This document shows, piece by piece, positions 1 through 6,455 of a DNA stretch of 8,643 nucleotides. The notes beneath the pieces are model-generated. The model was given only the letters and a program-made list of their open reading frames with translations. It made no database searches and was not told the origin of the DNA. Each line of letters opens with the position of its first letter. Positions within the stretch are counted from its first letter, which is position 1. Source of the DNA: an uncultured Lachnospiraceae bacterium (GTDB lineage Bacteria > Bacillota_A > Clostridia > Lachnospirales > Lachnospiraceae); contig CAJUDN010000085.1 in NCBI GenBank assembly GCA_910585355.1, positions 332 through 8,974 of the forward strand. Reading direction: 5' to 3'. The position numbers and the translations under genes are program-made.

Positions 1-54
1 GAGACGTTTGATATTTTCAATGTCTTTCTGCTCATGATAAGTAAGTTTTGCCAT
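1..54 (-). CDS. 5' end of an unidentified gene (possibly a tyrosine recombinase), cut by the window edge
   Basis: An ATG at 54 (minus) opens an 18-codon frame, MAKLTYHEQKDIENIKRL, that stays open to the left edge. An AGGAGG sits at 65-70, 10 bases upstream of the start, which supports real initiation. The start lies inside the last codons of the ttcA-like gene (23-base overlap, different frame), so the two are probably translationally coupled. The basic, charged N-terminus reminds me of the start of tyrosine-type recombinases/integrases common in Lachnospiraceae, but 18 residues cannot prove this. That a gene starts here is fairly sure; its product is not. Confidence 0.55.
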   Translation of the reverse strand, partial: MAKLTYHEQKDIENIKRL

Positions 55-814
55 GATTATTCTTCCTCCTCAACTGGTTTCCTGATTTTTCTGGTACTGC
101 AAGGGGCCATCCGGGAATATTTCCCGAGACAACTGCATGAAAGAGACGATCCTTTACTCCGGGAGCTTCCAAGTTCAGTGTCCGTATCAGTTCCTTTACA
201 TACTCCCGTTTTGTCTTTCCGTCCACCGGGCAGGGATTTTTGCATACTGGAAGAGAATACTTATTTTTGAATCCGATTACATCAGCCTCAGACACATACA
301 TCATCGGCCGAATTACCGTAAGCTCTACGCGGTCCAAAAAAGTTTTGGGAGAAAACGTATAAAAACGTCCCTCATAAATGAGAGAGAGCAGTATGGTCTC
401 AATGAGGTCATCCCTGTGATGTGCATAGGCAATCTTATTGCATCCGATTGCTTTCGCCTCCAGATTTAAGGCTCCCTTCCTCATTTTAGCGCAGAGCGAA
501 CATGGGTTTGATTCTCTGCGGGTCTCAAAAACGATTTTTGAAATATCAGTAGGGATAACGGTGTAAGGGACTGAGAAGCCGTCACAAAAGATACGTATGG
601 CTTCAAAATCCTGTGTCCCGAAGCCAAGGTCCACTGTAAAAGCGTGGAGTTTAAATTTCTTGGGATAAAACCGCTGTAGTTCATGGAGCGCATATAAAAG
701 CGTCAGACTGTCTTTTCCACCAGAAATGCCGACGGCAATTTTGTCATTTTCTTCAATTAACAAATAATCATCGCATGCCTTGCGTACAAGGCTAAGCAAA
801 CGCTGCAATTTCAT
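32..814 (-). CDS. ttcA: TtcA-family tRNA 2-thiocytidine biosynthesis protein (PP-loop ATPase)
   Basis: A 260-residue cytoplasmic protein of the TtcA/TilS-type N-type ATP pyrophosphatase superfamily. In characterised TtcA the enzyme adenylates cytidine 32 of certain tRNAs and replaces its oxygen with sulfur, using a [4Fe-4S] cluster held by three cysteines. Visible here: the PP-loop SGGKDS at residues 31-36, a CxxC at C105/C108 (context NPCSLC), the HHRDD block at 132-136 that follows in TtcA proteins, and a third cysteine at C195 (context NPCPVDG) matching the third cluster ligand. Length is slightly short compared with proteobacterial TtcA (about 310) but normal for Firmicute members. The start has a GAGG at 822-825, 7 bases upstream. 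Its 3' end overlaps the next minus-strand gene. A paralogous PP-loop sulfurtransferase with another tRNA target remains possible. Confidence 0.88.
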   Translation of the reverse strand: MKLQRLLSLVRKACDDYLLIEENDKIAVGISGGKDSLTLLYALHELQRFYPKKFKLHAFTVDLGFGTQDFEAIRIFCDGFSVPYTVIPTDISKIVFETRRESNPCSLCAKMRKGALNLEAKAIGCNKIAYAHHRDDLIETILLSLIYEGRFYTFSPKTFLDRVELTVIRPMMYVSEADVIGFKNKYSLPVCKNPCPVDGKTKREYVKELIRTLNLEAPGVKDRLFHAVVSGNIPGWPLAVPEKSGNQLRRKNNHGKTYLS

Positions 815-1090
815 GTTTGTACCTCGATTATATCTTCATATGTCTACATGCTGACAAAATAATGGGAAGTTTGCCATAATTACCGTTGTTCAATGATTGA
901 TTTTCATGAGGGCAGGAGCAAAGGTACAATATTTAGCAATACGCAGTACCCGCTTTCCTGACCATAGGATACAGATTTCATACCGGAATTGAAGCTCACT
1001 CCTCATCATGAATGAAATTATACCCCATTGGGTTATTAATGGTCAACTGCCATTTCCTGTGATCGGGTATCTTTTTCCATGTTCTTAAAG

Positions 1091-1172
1091 CTCCCGTATT
1101 CTGTTTTCCATGTTCCGTTTTACGTTTTGCGACCGCGACACCTGCGGCAAATCCATGTCGCAATGGCGGGAG
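1091..1172. repeat. Nested inverted repeat, possible structured element
   Basis: Three sets of complementary arms nest inside each other: CTCCCG (1091-1096) with CGGGAG (1167-1172); TTGCGAC (1127-1133) with GTCGCAA (1157-1163); and an inner CCGC/GCGG pair at about 1133-1147. No T-run follows, so it is not an ordinary terminator. The outer pair spans 70 bases and could be chance; the 7-bp middle pair is the best supported. Function unknown. Confidence 0.35.
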
Positions 1173-1256
1173 TCAGTATAAACTTTCCTTTGCCACCTTA
1201 CTGGTAAAAATTTATTCTTCAGAATTTCATCAGATATAATACGTATGGGAAATTAG

Positions 1257-1279
1257 TTTACATAAATTAATTATGTAAA
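1257..1279. promoter_or_regulatory. AT-rich perfect inverted repeat (operator candidate)
   Basis: TTTACATAA (1257-1265) and TTATGTAAA (1271-1279) form perfect 9-bp arms around a 5-base spacer (ATTAA). This is the shape of a dimeric repressor site. It lies about 150 bases upstream of the proposed kinase promoter and just downstream of a TATAAT at 1235-1240, so it could control a second, upstream start. No regulator is encoded in the window. Confidence 0.4.
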
Positions 1280-1408
1280 TTTATTTGGACATATCTTTGA
1301 GCGTTTGTAAAAAGGGAAAGTGCATTTTCGCGATTTGGCTATAGCCAGGCCGTGAAGATACAGATATTTCCGAAAAAAAGTTTTTATTATAATATATATC
1401 AAAGTATC

Positions 1409-1436
1409 TTGCAATTTTCCGAAAATATTATATAAT
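1409..1436 (+). promoter_or_regulatory. Probable sigma-A promoter of the cytidylate-kinase-like gene
   Basis: A TTGCAA at 1409-1414 and a perfect TATAAT at 1431-1436 are separated by 16 bases, in very AT-rich sequence. Transcription would begin near 1443, giving a leader of about 37 bases that includes the AGGAG at 1466-1470. This is the best-formed promoter on the plus strand of the window. Confidence 0.55.
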
Positions 1437-1479
1437 ATAGATATAAAGACTTTCAATTAAGGGAAAGGAGCTGTGGGAT

Positions 1480-2118
1480 ATGAGTGATAACCTTATTATT
1501 ACAATCGGGAGAGAATGCGGCAGTGGAGGAAGGCATATTGGACAGAAGCTGGCGGAAAAGCTGGGAATAAAGTGTTATGATAAGGAGCTTTTGAATCTGG
1601 CTGCGAAAAAGAGCGGACTGTGCAGAGAGCTGTTTGAGACTCATGACGAAAAGCCCACCAGCAGTTTTTTATATTCTTTAGTGATGGATACCTACTCCTT
1701 GGGATACACTAATTCGGCTTATATGGATATGCCTATCAATCATAAAATTTTTCTTGCACAGTTTGATACGATTAAACAGCTGGACACAGAAGAATCCTGT
1801 GTAATTATCGGACGTTGTGCCGACTATGCGCTGTCTGATTTTCCCCTTGTGACTACTGTGTTCATCACGGCGGACGAGGATGTTAAAATCAAAACCCTAA
1901 TGGAACGGTATCAGGTGGCAGAATCCCAGGCAAAGGACATTATGATCAAGACAGATAAAAGGAGAGCCAGCTACTATAATTATTATTCCAGTAAACGTTG
2001 GGGTGATTCCAAAAGTTATGATCTCTGCATCAACAGCAGCAAAGTTGGAATGGACGGCGCTATCCGTATTATTAAAGACTTTGCAGAAGCCAAACATGAA
2101 TACGCAAAAGCAAAGTAA
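1480..2118 (+). CDS. Cytidylate kinase-like family protein
   Basis: A 212-residue soluble protein of the Cytidylate_kin2 type, a P-loop kinase branch common in clostridia and related to CMP/dCMP kinase. Its exact substrate is not established for most members. The N-terminus carries the family's variant nucleotide loop, GRECGSGGRHIG at about residues 10-21, in place of a standard GxxxxGK[ST]. A conserved VIIGRCADY block lies near the middle, a basic DKRRASYYNYY segment that would form the lid comes at about 160-170, followed by KRWGDSKSYDLCI, which is typical of these proteins. The start is supported by AGGAG at 1466-1470, 9 bases upstream, and by a promoter at 1409-1436. It is monocistronic: a terminator follows 18 bases after the stop. 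The fold call is secure; CMP as the substrate is only inferred from the family name. Confidence 0.85.
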   Translation: MSDNLIITIGRECGSGGRHIGQKLAEKLGIKCYDKELLNLAAKKSGLCRELFETHDEKPTSSFLYSLVMDTYSLGYTNSAYMDMPINHKIFLAQFDTIKQLDTEESCVIIGRCADYALSDFPLVTTVFITADEDVKIKTLMERYQVAESQAKDIMIKTDKRRASYYNYYSSKRWGDSKSYDLCINSSKVGMDGAIRIIKDFAEAKHEYAKAK

Positions 2119-2136
2119 ATTCAGGTTTATATCTGG

Positions 2137-2165
2137 CGGCATGGTTTCTCACCATGCCGTTTTTT
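2137..2165 (+). terminator. Intrinsic terminator of the kinase gene
   Basis: CGGCATGG (2137-2144) pairs with CCATGCCG (2152-2159) across a 7-base loop, followed directly by six T residues (2160-2165). It is a classic Rho-independent terminator 18 bases after the stop codon. A second short palindrome with a related core (GACGG/CCGTC) follows within about 25 bases. Confidence 0.88.
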
Positions 2166-2259
2166 ATGTATGACGGGCATGCCGTCAGTCTATAGTAAAA
2201 TCCACAAGGGACGTAGTTGCCGACGAACCCCAAAGCGACTCCCAAGGTTTACACCGTGA

Positions 2260-2611
2260 GAAGTCAACATGACCAACCCCCATATCACAAGACCACAGAA
2301 ACTAAAATACCTTGGATTCGGATTTTACAAAAACAGTAAGGAAAAAGAGTGGAAGAGCAGGCCGCATCAGGAATCTGTAAAGAAACTCCGACGCAAACGG
2401 AAAGAACTGACATGCAGGAAAATATTCGGAACTGTTACAAGTGGTAGGAAAAGCCCTTGCCCGGCTGACGGCATACTGCAGTGATCGTTATTATTGGGTT
2501 GCCACAAAGACATGTGTGGTCAAGGCAATCTCCAAGGATATATTTGCTAAAGCAGGGCTTATAAGCTGTCTTGATTATTATAATGAGCGCCATGCTTTGA
2601 AGTTATGTTGA
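2260..2611 (+). pseudogene. Group II intron reverse transcriptase/maturase, C-terminal fragment, frameshifted
   Basis: Two frames together resemble the thumb/maturase end of a group II intron-encoded protein. The first (open from 2260, first ATG 2269, stop at 2482-2484) includes KYLGFGFYK and RPHQESVKKLRRKRKEL, matching the FLGF-FY ... R-HPKSVKKLK-KLKELT pattern of these proteins. The second, in another frame from about 2453 to the TGA at 2609-2611, includes YYWVATKTC and GLISCLDYYNERH, matching the 'Y-W-A-T ... L---G--S-LDYY---H' end of intron maturases. The break between frames lies near 2440-2453. The fingers and palm with the YADD catalytic motif are missing entirely, and the frame stops upstream at 2257. 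It cannot make a working enzyme. Confidence 0.72.
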
Positions 2612-2670
2612 ACCGCCGTATGCCGAACGGCATGTACTGTTGATGAGAGGAAAATCTCGCCTGCTCGATT
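2611..2670 (+). ncRNA. Group II intron domain V-like hairpin and 3' end, decayed
   Basis: Directly after the maturase stop, ACCGCCGTA (2612-2620) faces a partly complementary strand near 2635-2643. A distal TGCC/GGCA stem with a 4-base loop comes first, then a TG bulge before the returning TAC. A two-base bulge between a distal and a proximal helix is the hallmark of domain V. In intact relatives as I remember them, the returning strand pairs throughout; here it carries changes (TACTGTTGA) that break pairing, consistent with decay. A short GAG/CTC hairpin follows and the intron probably ended near CTGCTCGAT at about 2661-2669. Confidence 0.5.
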
Positions 2671-2850
2671 TTTCACGTTATGAGTACGCTCTGGCAAGTG
2701 TATGTCCCGGACATGCCGGGCAGTAGGAAATGTATAGCCGGGCGGCAAAGTCTATCGGGAAGTGGAATCTGAAGGAAAGCCAATCTTCGATTCGACGGAC
2801 AGAAACCGCATATGATGGACCATGAAGCGATTCTGCTGTTATAGGGGAAG

Positions 2851-2983
2851 GAACATAGAAAATGGTATCGAAAAATTAAGAGATTCTTAAATATATTCTG
2901 CCGCTCATGTGATATACTTATCCTGCTTTAATTTATACTTTTGACATTTTAATCATAATAAATAAAATTCAGGATATTGCACT
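2851..2983 (+). promoter_or_regulatory. AT-rich upstream region of the NlpC/P60 gene
   Basis: This AT-rich leader should hold the promoter of the secreted hydrolase gene, but no single pair of hexamers is convincing. TATACT boxes occur at 2913-2918 and 2934-2939 without good -35 partners. A perfect TTGACA at 2941-2946 has a TAAAAT 16 bases later (2963-2968), but its start point would fall beyond the only Shine-Dalgarno-like AGGA (2971-2974). The ribosome binding site is weak compared with the other genes here. Confidence 0.35.
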
Positions 2984-5113
2984 ATGAAAAAATACGACCA
3001 TTTTTTAAATAGAGGAATGCGCCCTGCGGCGGTGATGCTTTTGTGTACCTGCATTGCTTTTTCAGCGGCATCTTCCTATATACCTCCAGTGAGAGAAGTG
3101 GCAGCGGATACGACAACAGAATCTTTGCAGGAGGAAACCTCCATCAGCGTCGAGAGTGAGGCTGTTACAGAAGAAAATACGGCGGAAGAAACTGAAACAA
3201 TATTAGAAACCCTCGATGAAAATGCTCCAACACCTTACCGGCTGAATTTTGCATATATGTATTCAGACGATTCGGAGGAAAGTTATGCAGAAATTTTAAT
3301 GAAGGAACTGATCAGGAAAGATTCCCAGTGGTATGCGGAAATCTATGATATGGCTAATATGTCTCCGGCCAAGCTGGCCCCTAAGCTGGGACGATCCATT
3401 GCTTCTGTTCTTGGAAAATACAATCCATCTTCCCGGGGGCAGAACCCGGAGGATGCTTCCACTTGGACTGTGGAACATTTTAAAAATGTACGTATATCTT
3501 TTTCAGACGGAGATGGTACCGTCACATCGGCGGTGTCCAATGCCCAAGAAATTATATCCATGGCCAGCGTATATTCTTATTATAATGATATTGATGATTT
3601 GAATACGATTCGCGACTACGTGAACCGTCTGTGGCAAATTTCCCATTCTTACAGTGCCTCCATGGGGGATGTGTATTACTGCGGGGGATGTATAAATCCA
3701 AACCAACAGACAGAACAGGAGAATGATTCCGAGCTGGAAGGGGAGGATACATTCAACTCCGAAAGTACCATTGATACAGAAATAACCATCAAAAACTCTG
3801 ATGAGGGGCTCATTGAAACTGATGAAAACGAAGATCCCGTGGAGAGTTCTAATTCAGAAAGCGAGTCCTCAGGCACAGAAATGGGAAGCGAGACGAGTGA
3901 GTCTCTAGTTCGCAGTGATGGTACTGTTATTGTCTACAACACTCCAACCGCGACACCGGTCTTTTCCGGCACCACAAGGGCGGTGGAAACAACTACCAGC
4001 CCCATTGAATCTCTGGCTGAAACCGCAGAAAGTATATATGTGGAGGAAACAAAGCCAAAAGTAGTTATCGTCCGCCCCACTGAAAGCACCACAGGGGCCA
4101 AAAAGACTCCGGAAGCTTCCGAAGAGGAGACAGTGGCAAAACCAGAAAGAGGCTCAGCGATAATTGTGCGTCCGGGTGAAGCGGAAGAACCCTCTGAAAC
4201 CGCCCCCACCACCCCGGAGATGGAGGAAGAAAGAACTGCAGCAGAAAGTTCTGTCCAGGAAGACCCGACATACGATCCGGAAAGTGTGGCAGCTCTGGAA
4301 ACGGTTCCTATGGATGGGAGAGCAGGAGAGTATAAAGTCTATGTGGCTGCCGTCCAGACCAATGGTACAGAAACTGCTGGAAGTCAGTCTGTAGAAAAAA
4401 TTTGTCCGGGCCATATTGACCTTGCGATTTCCGCCAAAATTCATACTCTGTCGGAAAGCACCGGGCTCTGCGATCTGGATCCCATCGGAAATACCATAGA
4501 AGAGGGAAGCAGCTGGCAGGGCTGGACCAAACGTACAAGAGCTTTTGTACGCCATATTGAGCGTCAGGACTGGACCGATGAATACAATATCATTGTAACA
4601 GTGGAAGGTACAAAGGCGCCTCTGTCCAATGCAGAAATTGATTCTTACATGAATCTGCTTCCAGATAATACTTCAGAGACGAGAAAAGACATAATTCGGT
4701 TTGCCCTCCAGTCTGTAGGAAAGGTTCCTTATTATTGGGGAGGAAAGGCCAGCTCCAGAAATTACAGCGGGAATAATTTTGGCTCCATCACAATTCCGGA
4801 TCACCGTGGGCGTATTCTTAAGGGCCTGGACTGCTCCGGTTGGGTTAACTGGGTTTACTGGTCCGCAACGGGGAACCGTCTGCCTTATGAGGGCACGGAA
4901 GGTCTCAAAGCTCTTGGCCGTCAGGTAAACCGAGCAGACTTAAAGCCGGGAGACATCATTGTAATCACTGGAAACACCCCCCATGTCATTATGTTTTTAA
5001 ACTGGACTCCGCAGGGGCAAATCCAATGTATTCATGAAACTGGTTCCGCCAACAATGTCACCATAGGCGTTATGACAGCTAACTGGCCATATTATAGAAA
5101 TTTACTGGATTAA
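2984..5113 (+). CDS. Secreted NlpC/P60-family cysteine peptidase with long acidic Ser/Thr/Glu linker
   Basis: A 709-residue exported protein, probably a peptidoglycan peptide hydrolase. Residues 1-41 look like a signal peptide: basic start, hydrophobic stretch at 14-30, possible cleavage near VAA-D at 41/42. An N-terminal domain (about 75-240) of unknown function ends in a CxxC (C233, C236). Residues about 240-465 are a low-complexity linker rich in S, T, E and P with IVRP-type repeats. A second unnamed domain (about 470-560) begins with C474-P-G-H477. The C-terminal NlpC/P60 domain (about 563-709) has catalytic C617 (LDCSGWVNW), H667 (TPHVIMF) and a likely third residue H684 (CIHETG). The start has only a weak AGGA at 2971-2974. 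It appears monocistronic, with a strong terminator 18 bases after the stop. No LPXTG anchor or transmembrane tail is present, so it is probably released or held non-covalently. Confidence 0.88.
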   Translation: MKKYDHFLNRGMRPAAVMLLCTCIAFSAASSYIPPVREVAADTTTESLQEETSISVESEAVTEENTAEETETILETLDENAPTPYRLNFAYMYSDDSEESYAEILMKELIRKDSQWYAEIYDMANMSPAKLAPKLGRSIASVLGKYNPSSRGQNPEDASTWTVEHFKNVRISFSDGDGTVTSAVSNAQEIISMASVYSYYNDIDDLNTIRDYVNRLWQISHSYSASMGDVYYCGGCINPNQQTEQENDSELEGEDTFNSESTIDTEITIKNSDEGLIETDENEDPVESSNSESESSGTEMGSETSESLVRSDGTVIVYNTPTATPVFSGTTRAVETTTSPIESLAETAESIYVEETKPKVVIVRPTESTTGAKKTPEASEEETVAKPERGSAIIVRPGEAEEPSETAPTTPEMEEERTAAESSVQEDPTYDPESVAALETVPMDGRAGEYKVYVAAVQTNGTETAGSQSVEKICPGHIDLAISAKIHTLSESTGLCDLDPIGNTIEEGSSWQGWTKRTRAFVRHIERQDWTDEYNIIVTVEGTKAPLSNAEIDSYMNLLPDNTSETRKDIIRFALQSVGKVPYYWGGKASSRNYSGNNFGSITIPDHRGRILKGLDCSGWVNWVYWSATGNRLPYEGTEGLKALGRQVNRADLKPGDIIVITGNTPHVIMFLNWTPQGQIQCIHETGSANNVTIGVMTANWPYYRNLLD

Positions 5114-5125
5114 TTCTGCAAAAAG

Positions 5126-5170
5126 AAAAAAGCCCCCTGTATATAGAAAATATATACAGGGGGCTTTTTT
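5126..5170. terminator. Strong bidirectional terminator between convergent genes
   Basis: GCCCCCTGTATATA (5132-5145) and TATATACAGGGGGC (5151-5164) form a perfect 14-bp stem around a 5-base loop. It is flanked by A6 on the left and T6 on the right, so it works in either direction and the pairing can extend to 20 bp. It ends the NlpC/P60 transcript (plus) and is placed to stop the minus-strand cysteine desulfurase operon. Confidence 0.93.
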
Positions 5171-5244
5171 ATCCAAACTATCCTCATGAAAAGAGTGTTA
5201 TTAAATTATTACTTGTCATTTCTAACATTATAAGTGTATGAATT

Positions 5245-5278
5245 AACTATTCGCGAAAGAATAGTTTAACGAATAGTT
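5245..5278. repeat. Inverted/direct repeat of AACTATTC
   Basis: AACTATTC (5245-5252) is followed by GAATAGTT twice, at 5259-5266 and 5271-5278. The first copy can therefore pair with either of two partners: a 6-base loop with the near one, or a 9-bp stem (AACTATTCG with CGAATAGTT) with the far one. It lies in the 145-base gap after the terminator, just beyond the 3' end of the desulfurase gene. It may be a secondary terminator, an RNA-stabilising hairpin or a protein site; no T-run follows on either strand. Confidence 0.4.
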
Positions 5279-5315
5279 GCCTTCCAATTCCGCATACAAG
5301 TCTTTTTTTGACTGG

Positions 5316-6455
5316 TTACTCTTCCGCCAGCTCCCTCACAGCCTTGATGGCAGTATCCACTTCATCCGCTGTATTGAACCAGGAGAAGGAAAAACGAACC
5401 ATTCCCTGGTCTACGGTTCCCATGGACTGGTGCATCAAAGGAGCACAGTGAGCGCCGGGACGAGTGGAAATTCCATAGGTAAAGGACAACTCGTCACTGA
5501 CCTCTGAAGAATCATAATTTCCAAGATTCAGAGACACCACAGCCGCTCTCTCATCAGTGTCAAAGCATCCGTAGAGCTTCACGGAAGGGATTTCCCTGAT
5601 TCCATCTAAAAACCGCCGCATCAGACGAATTTCCTTTTGGTGAATAATATCTGTTCCCGTTTCCTTTAAAAATAAAAGGGCGGCATGAAGCCCGGCAATT
5701 CCATGGCCATTTAAGGTCCCTGCTTCCAGGGCCGTAGGCATCTCATGGGGATGTTCTTTTAAATAAGTATGGATCCCGCTTCCGCCAGACTTTAAGGGAC
5801 GTATGGAAAGGCCTTCCCGGACACAGATTCCCCCGGTTCCCTGTGGCCCGTAAAGTCCTTTGTGGCCCGTAAAACAAAGCACATCAATATGCATTGCCCT
5901 CATATCAATGGGAAGGACTCCGGCTGTCTGAGAGGCGTCTACCACAAACAAAAGTCCATGTTTTTCACAGAAGGCTCCAAGGCGGGAAAGATCATTGGCG
6001 TTTCCTGTCAGGTTGGAAGCGTGAGTACAGACCAGTGCCTTAGTTTCGGGTTTTAGAAAGCTCTCCAGAAGATCGGTCCGAAGGCAGCCTTTTTCGTCGC
6101 AGGGGACGAAAGAAACTGAGGCCCCTGCCTCTTCCAGACGGTATAATGGCCGCAGAACGGAATTGTGTTCCATGACCGTTGAAAGAATATGGTCTCCCGG
6201 GCCAAACAATCCCAGAATTGCAGTATTTAATGCCTCGGTGGAATTGCATGTGAAAGCCACCTGTTTGGGATTCCCAAGATGCACCAGGTCGGAAATCATT
6301 TCTCTGGTCTCATAAATCAGCCTAGAGGCGTCCAATGAGGCCTCGTGGGCGCCGCGCCCTGAATTTCCCATGTGTTTCATGGCATTGACCACCGCATCAA
6401 TCACACAGTCAGGCTTCTGCATGGTGGTTGCCGCATTGTCCATATATATTCCCAT
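5316..6455 (-). CDS. Class V aminotransferase-fold cysteine desulfurase / selenocysteine lyase
   Basis: A 379-residue PLP enzyme of the cysteine desulfurase family, which takes sulfur from cysteine (or selenium from selenocysteine) as an enzyme-bound persulfide and passes it to carriers. Visible: the N-terminal YMDNAATT motif at once after the start, H97 in MEHNS stacking over PLP, D173 in VVDASQTAG, the PLP lysine K199 in TGHKGLYGPQG, and catalytic C337 in RPGAHCAPLMH. The short N-terminus and the neighbours fit the EF2568-type subfamily often found with selenium-trafficking genes. The frame is open 41 codons further up, but the start at 6455 has GGAGGA at 6461-6466 and places the family's first motif at residue 5, so I use it. 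It is the last gene of the minus-strand cluster, after a 279-base gap. Whether sulfur or selenium is the true product is unresolved. Confidence 0.9.
   Translation of the reverse strand: MGIYMDNAATTMQKPDCVIDAVVNAMKHMGNSGRGAHEASLDASRLIYETREMISDLVHLGNPKQVAFTCNSTEALNTAILGLFGPGDHILSTVMEHNSVLRPLYRLEEAGASVSFVPCDEKGCLRTDLLESFLKPETKALVCTHASNLTGNANDLSRLGAFCEKHGLLFVVDASQTAGVLPIDMRAMHIDVLCFTGHKGLYGPQGTGGICVREGLSIRPLKSGGSGIHTYLKEHPHEMPTALEAGTLNGHGIAGLHAALLFLKETGTDIIHQKEIRLMRRFLDGIREIPSVKLYGCFDTDERAAVVSLNLGNYDSSEVSDELSFTYGISTRPGAHCAPLMHQSMGTVDQGMVRFSFSWFNTADEVDTAIKAVRELAEE

Larger units (their letters stand above)
815..1479. other. Gene-free divergent intergenic region
   Basis: About 665 bases between the minus-strand ttcA-like gene and the plus-strand kinase gene. 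I find no frame with a credible start, RBS and protein-like composition; the open frames here are AT-rich noise. It contains a nested inverted repeat (1091-1172), an AT-rich palindrome (1257-1279), a TATAAT at 1235-1240 without a good -35, and the likely kinase promoter (1409-1436). A TATAAT on the minus strand at 827-832 lies too close to the ttcA start to leave room for its ribosome binding site, so the ttcA promoter is unresolved. Confidence 0.6.
2196..2850 (+). mobile_element. Degenerate group II intron remnant(s)
   Basis: A gene-poor stretch holding decayed pieces of a group II intron. About 2260-2611 encodes the broken C-terminus of an intron reverse transcriptase/maturase. It is followed at 2611-2645 by a hairpin shaped like intron domain V, and then by a likely domain VI/3' end near 2670. 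About 2690-2830 includes a segment (near 2760-2785) that resembles the RNA domain stretch normally found upstream of the maturase gene in such introns, so pieces appear out of order or derive from two copies. About 2196-2260 may be a leftover of domain I; that assignment is from memory and weak. The element lies straight after a terminator hairpin, a known insertion preference of class C group II introns, though I cannot assign the class. Confidence 0.6.

Noticed and set aside
827..857. Minus-strand TTGTCA and TATAAT before ttcA
   Set aside because: The spacer is 19 bases and the start point would remove the gene's GAGG ribosome binding site.
1271..1456. A 61-residue minus-strand frame in the intergenic gap
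   Set aside because: Very AT-rich, no ribosome binding site, and it overlaps the kinase promoter and palindrome.
2941..2968. A near-consensus promoter, TTGACA with TAAAAT 16 bases later
   Set aside because: Transcription would start around 2975, beyond the only Shine-Dalgarno-like AGGA at 2971-2974, leaving an almost leaderless mRNA; possible but not convincing.
3934..4555. Long minus-strand open frames inside the NlpC/P60 gene
   Set aside because: They arise from the biased Ser/Thr/Glu codon composition of the linker; the plus frame has a signal peptide and a catalytic domain.
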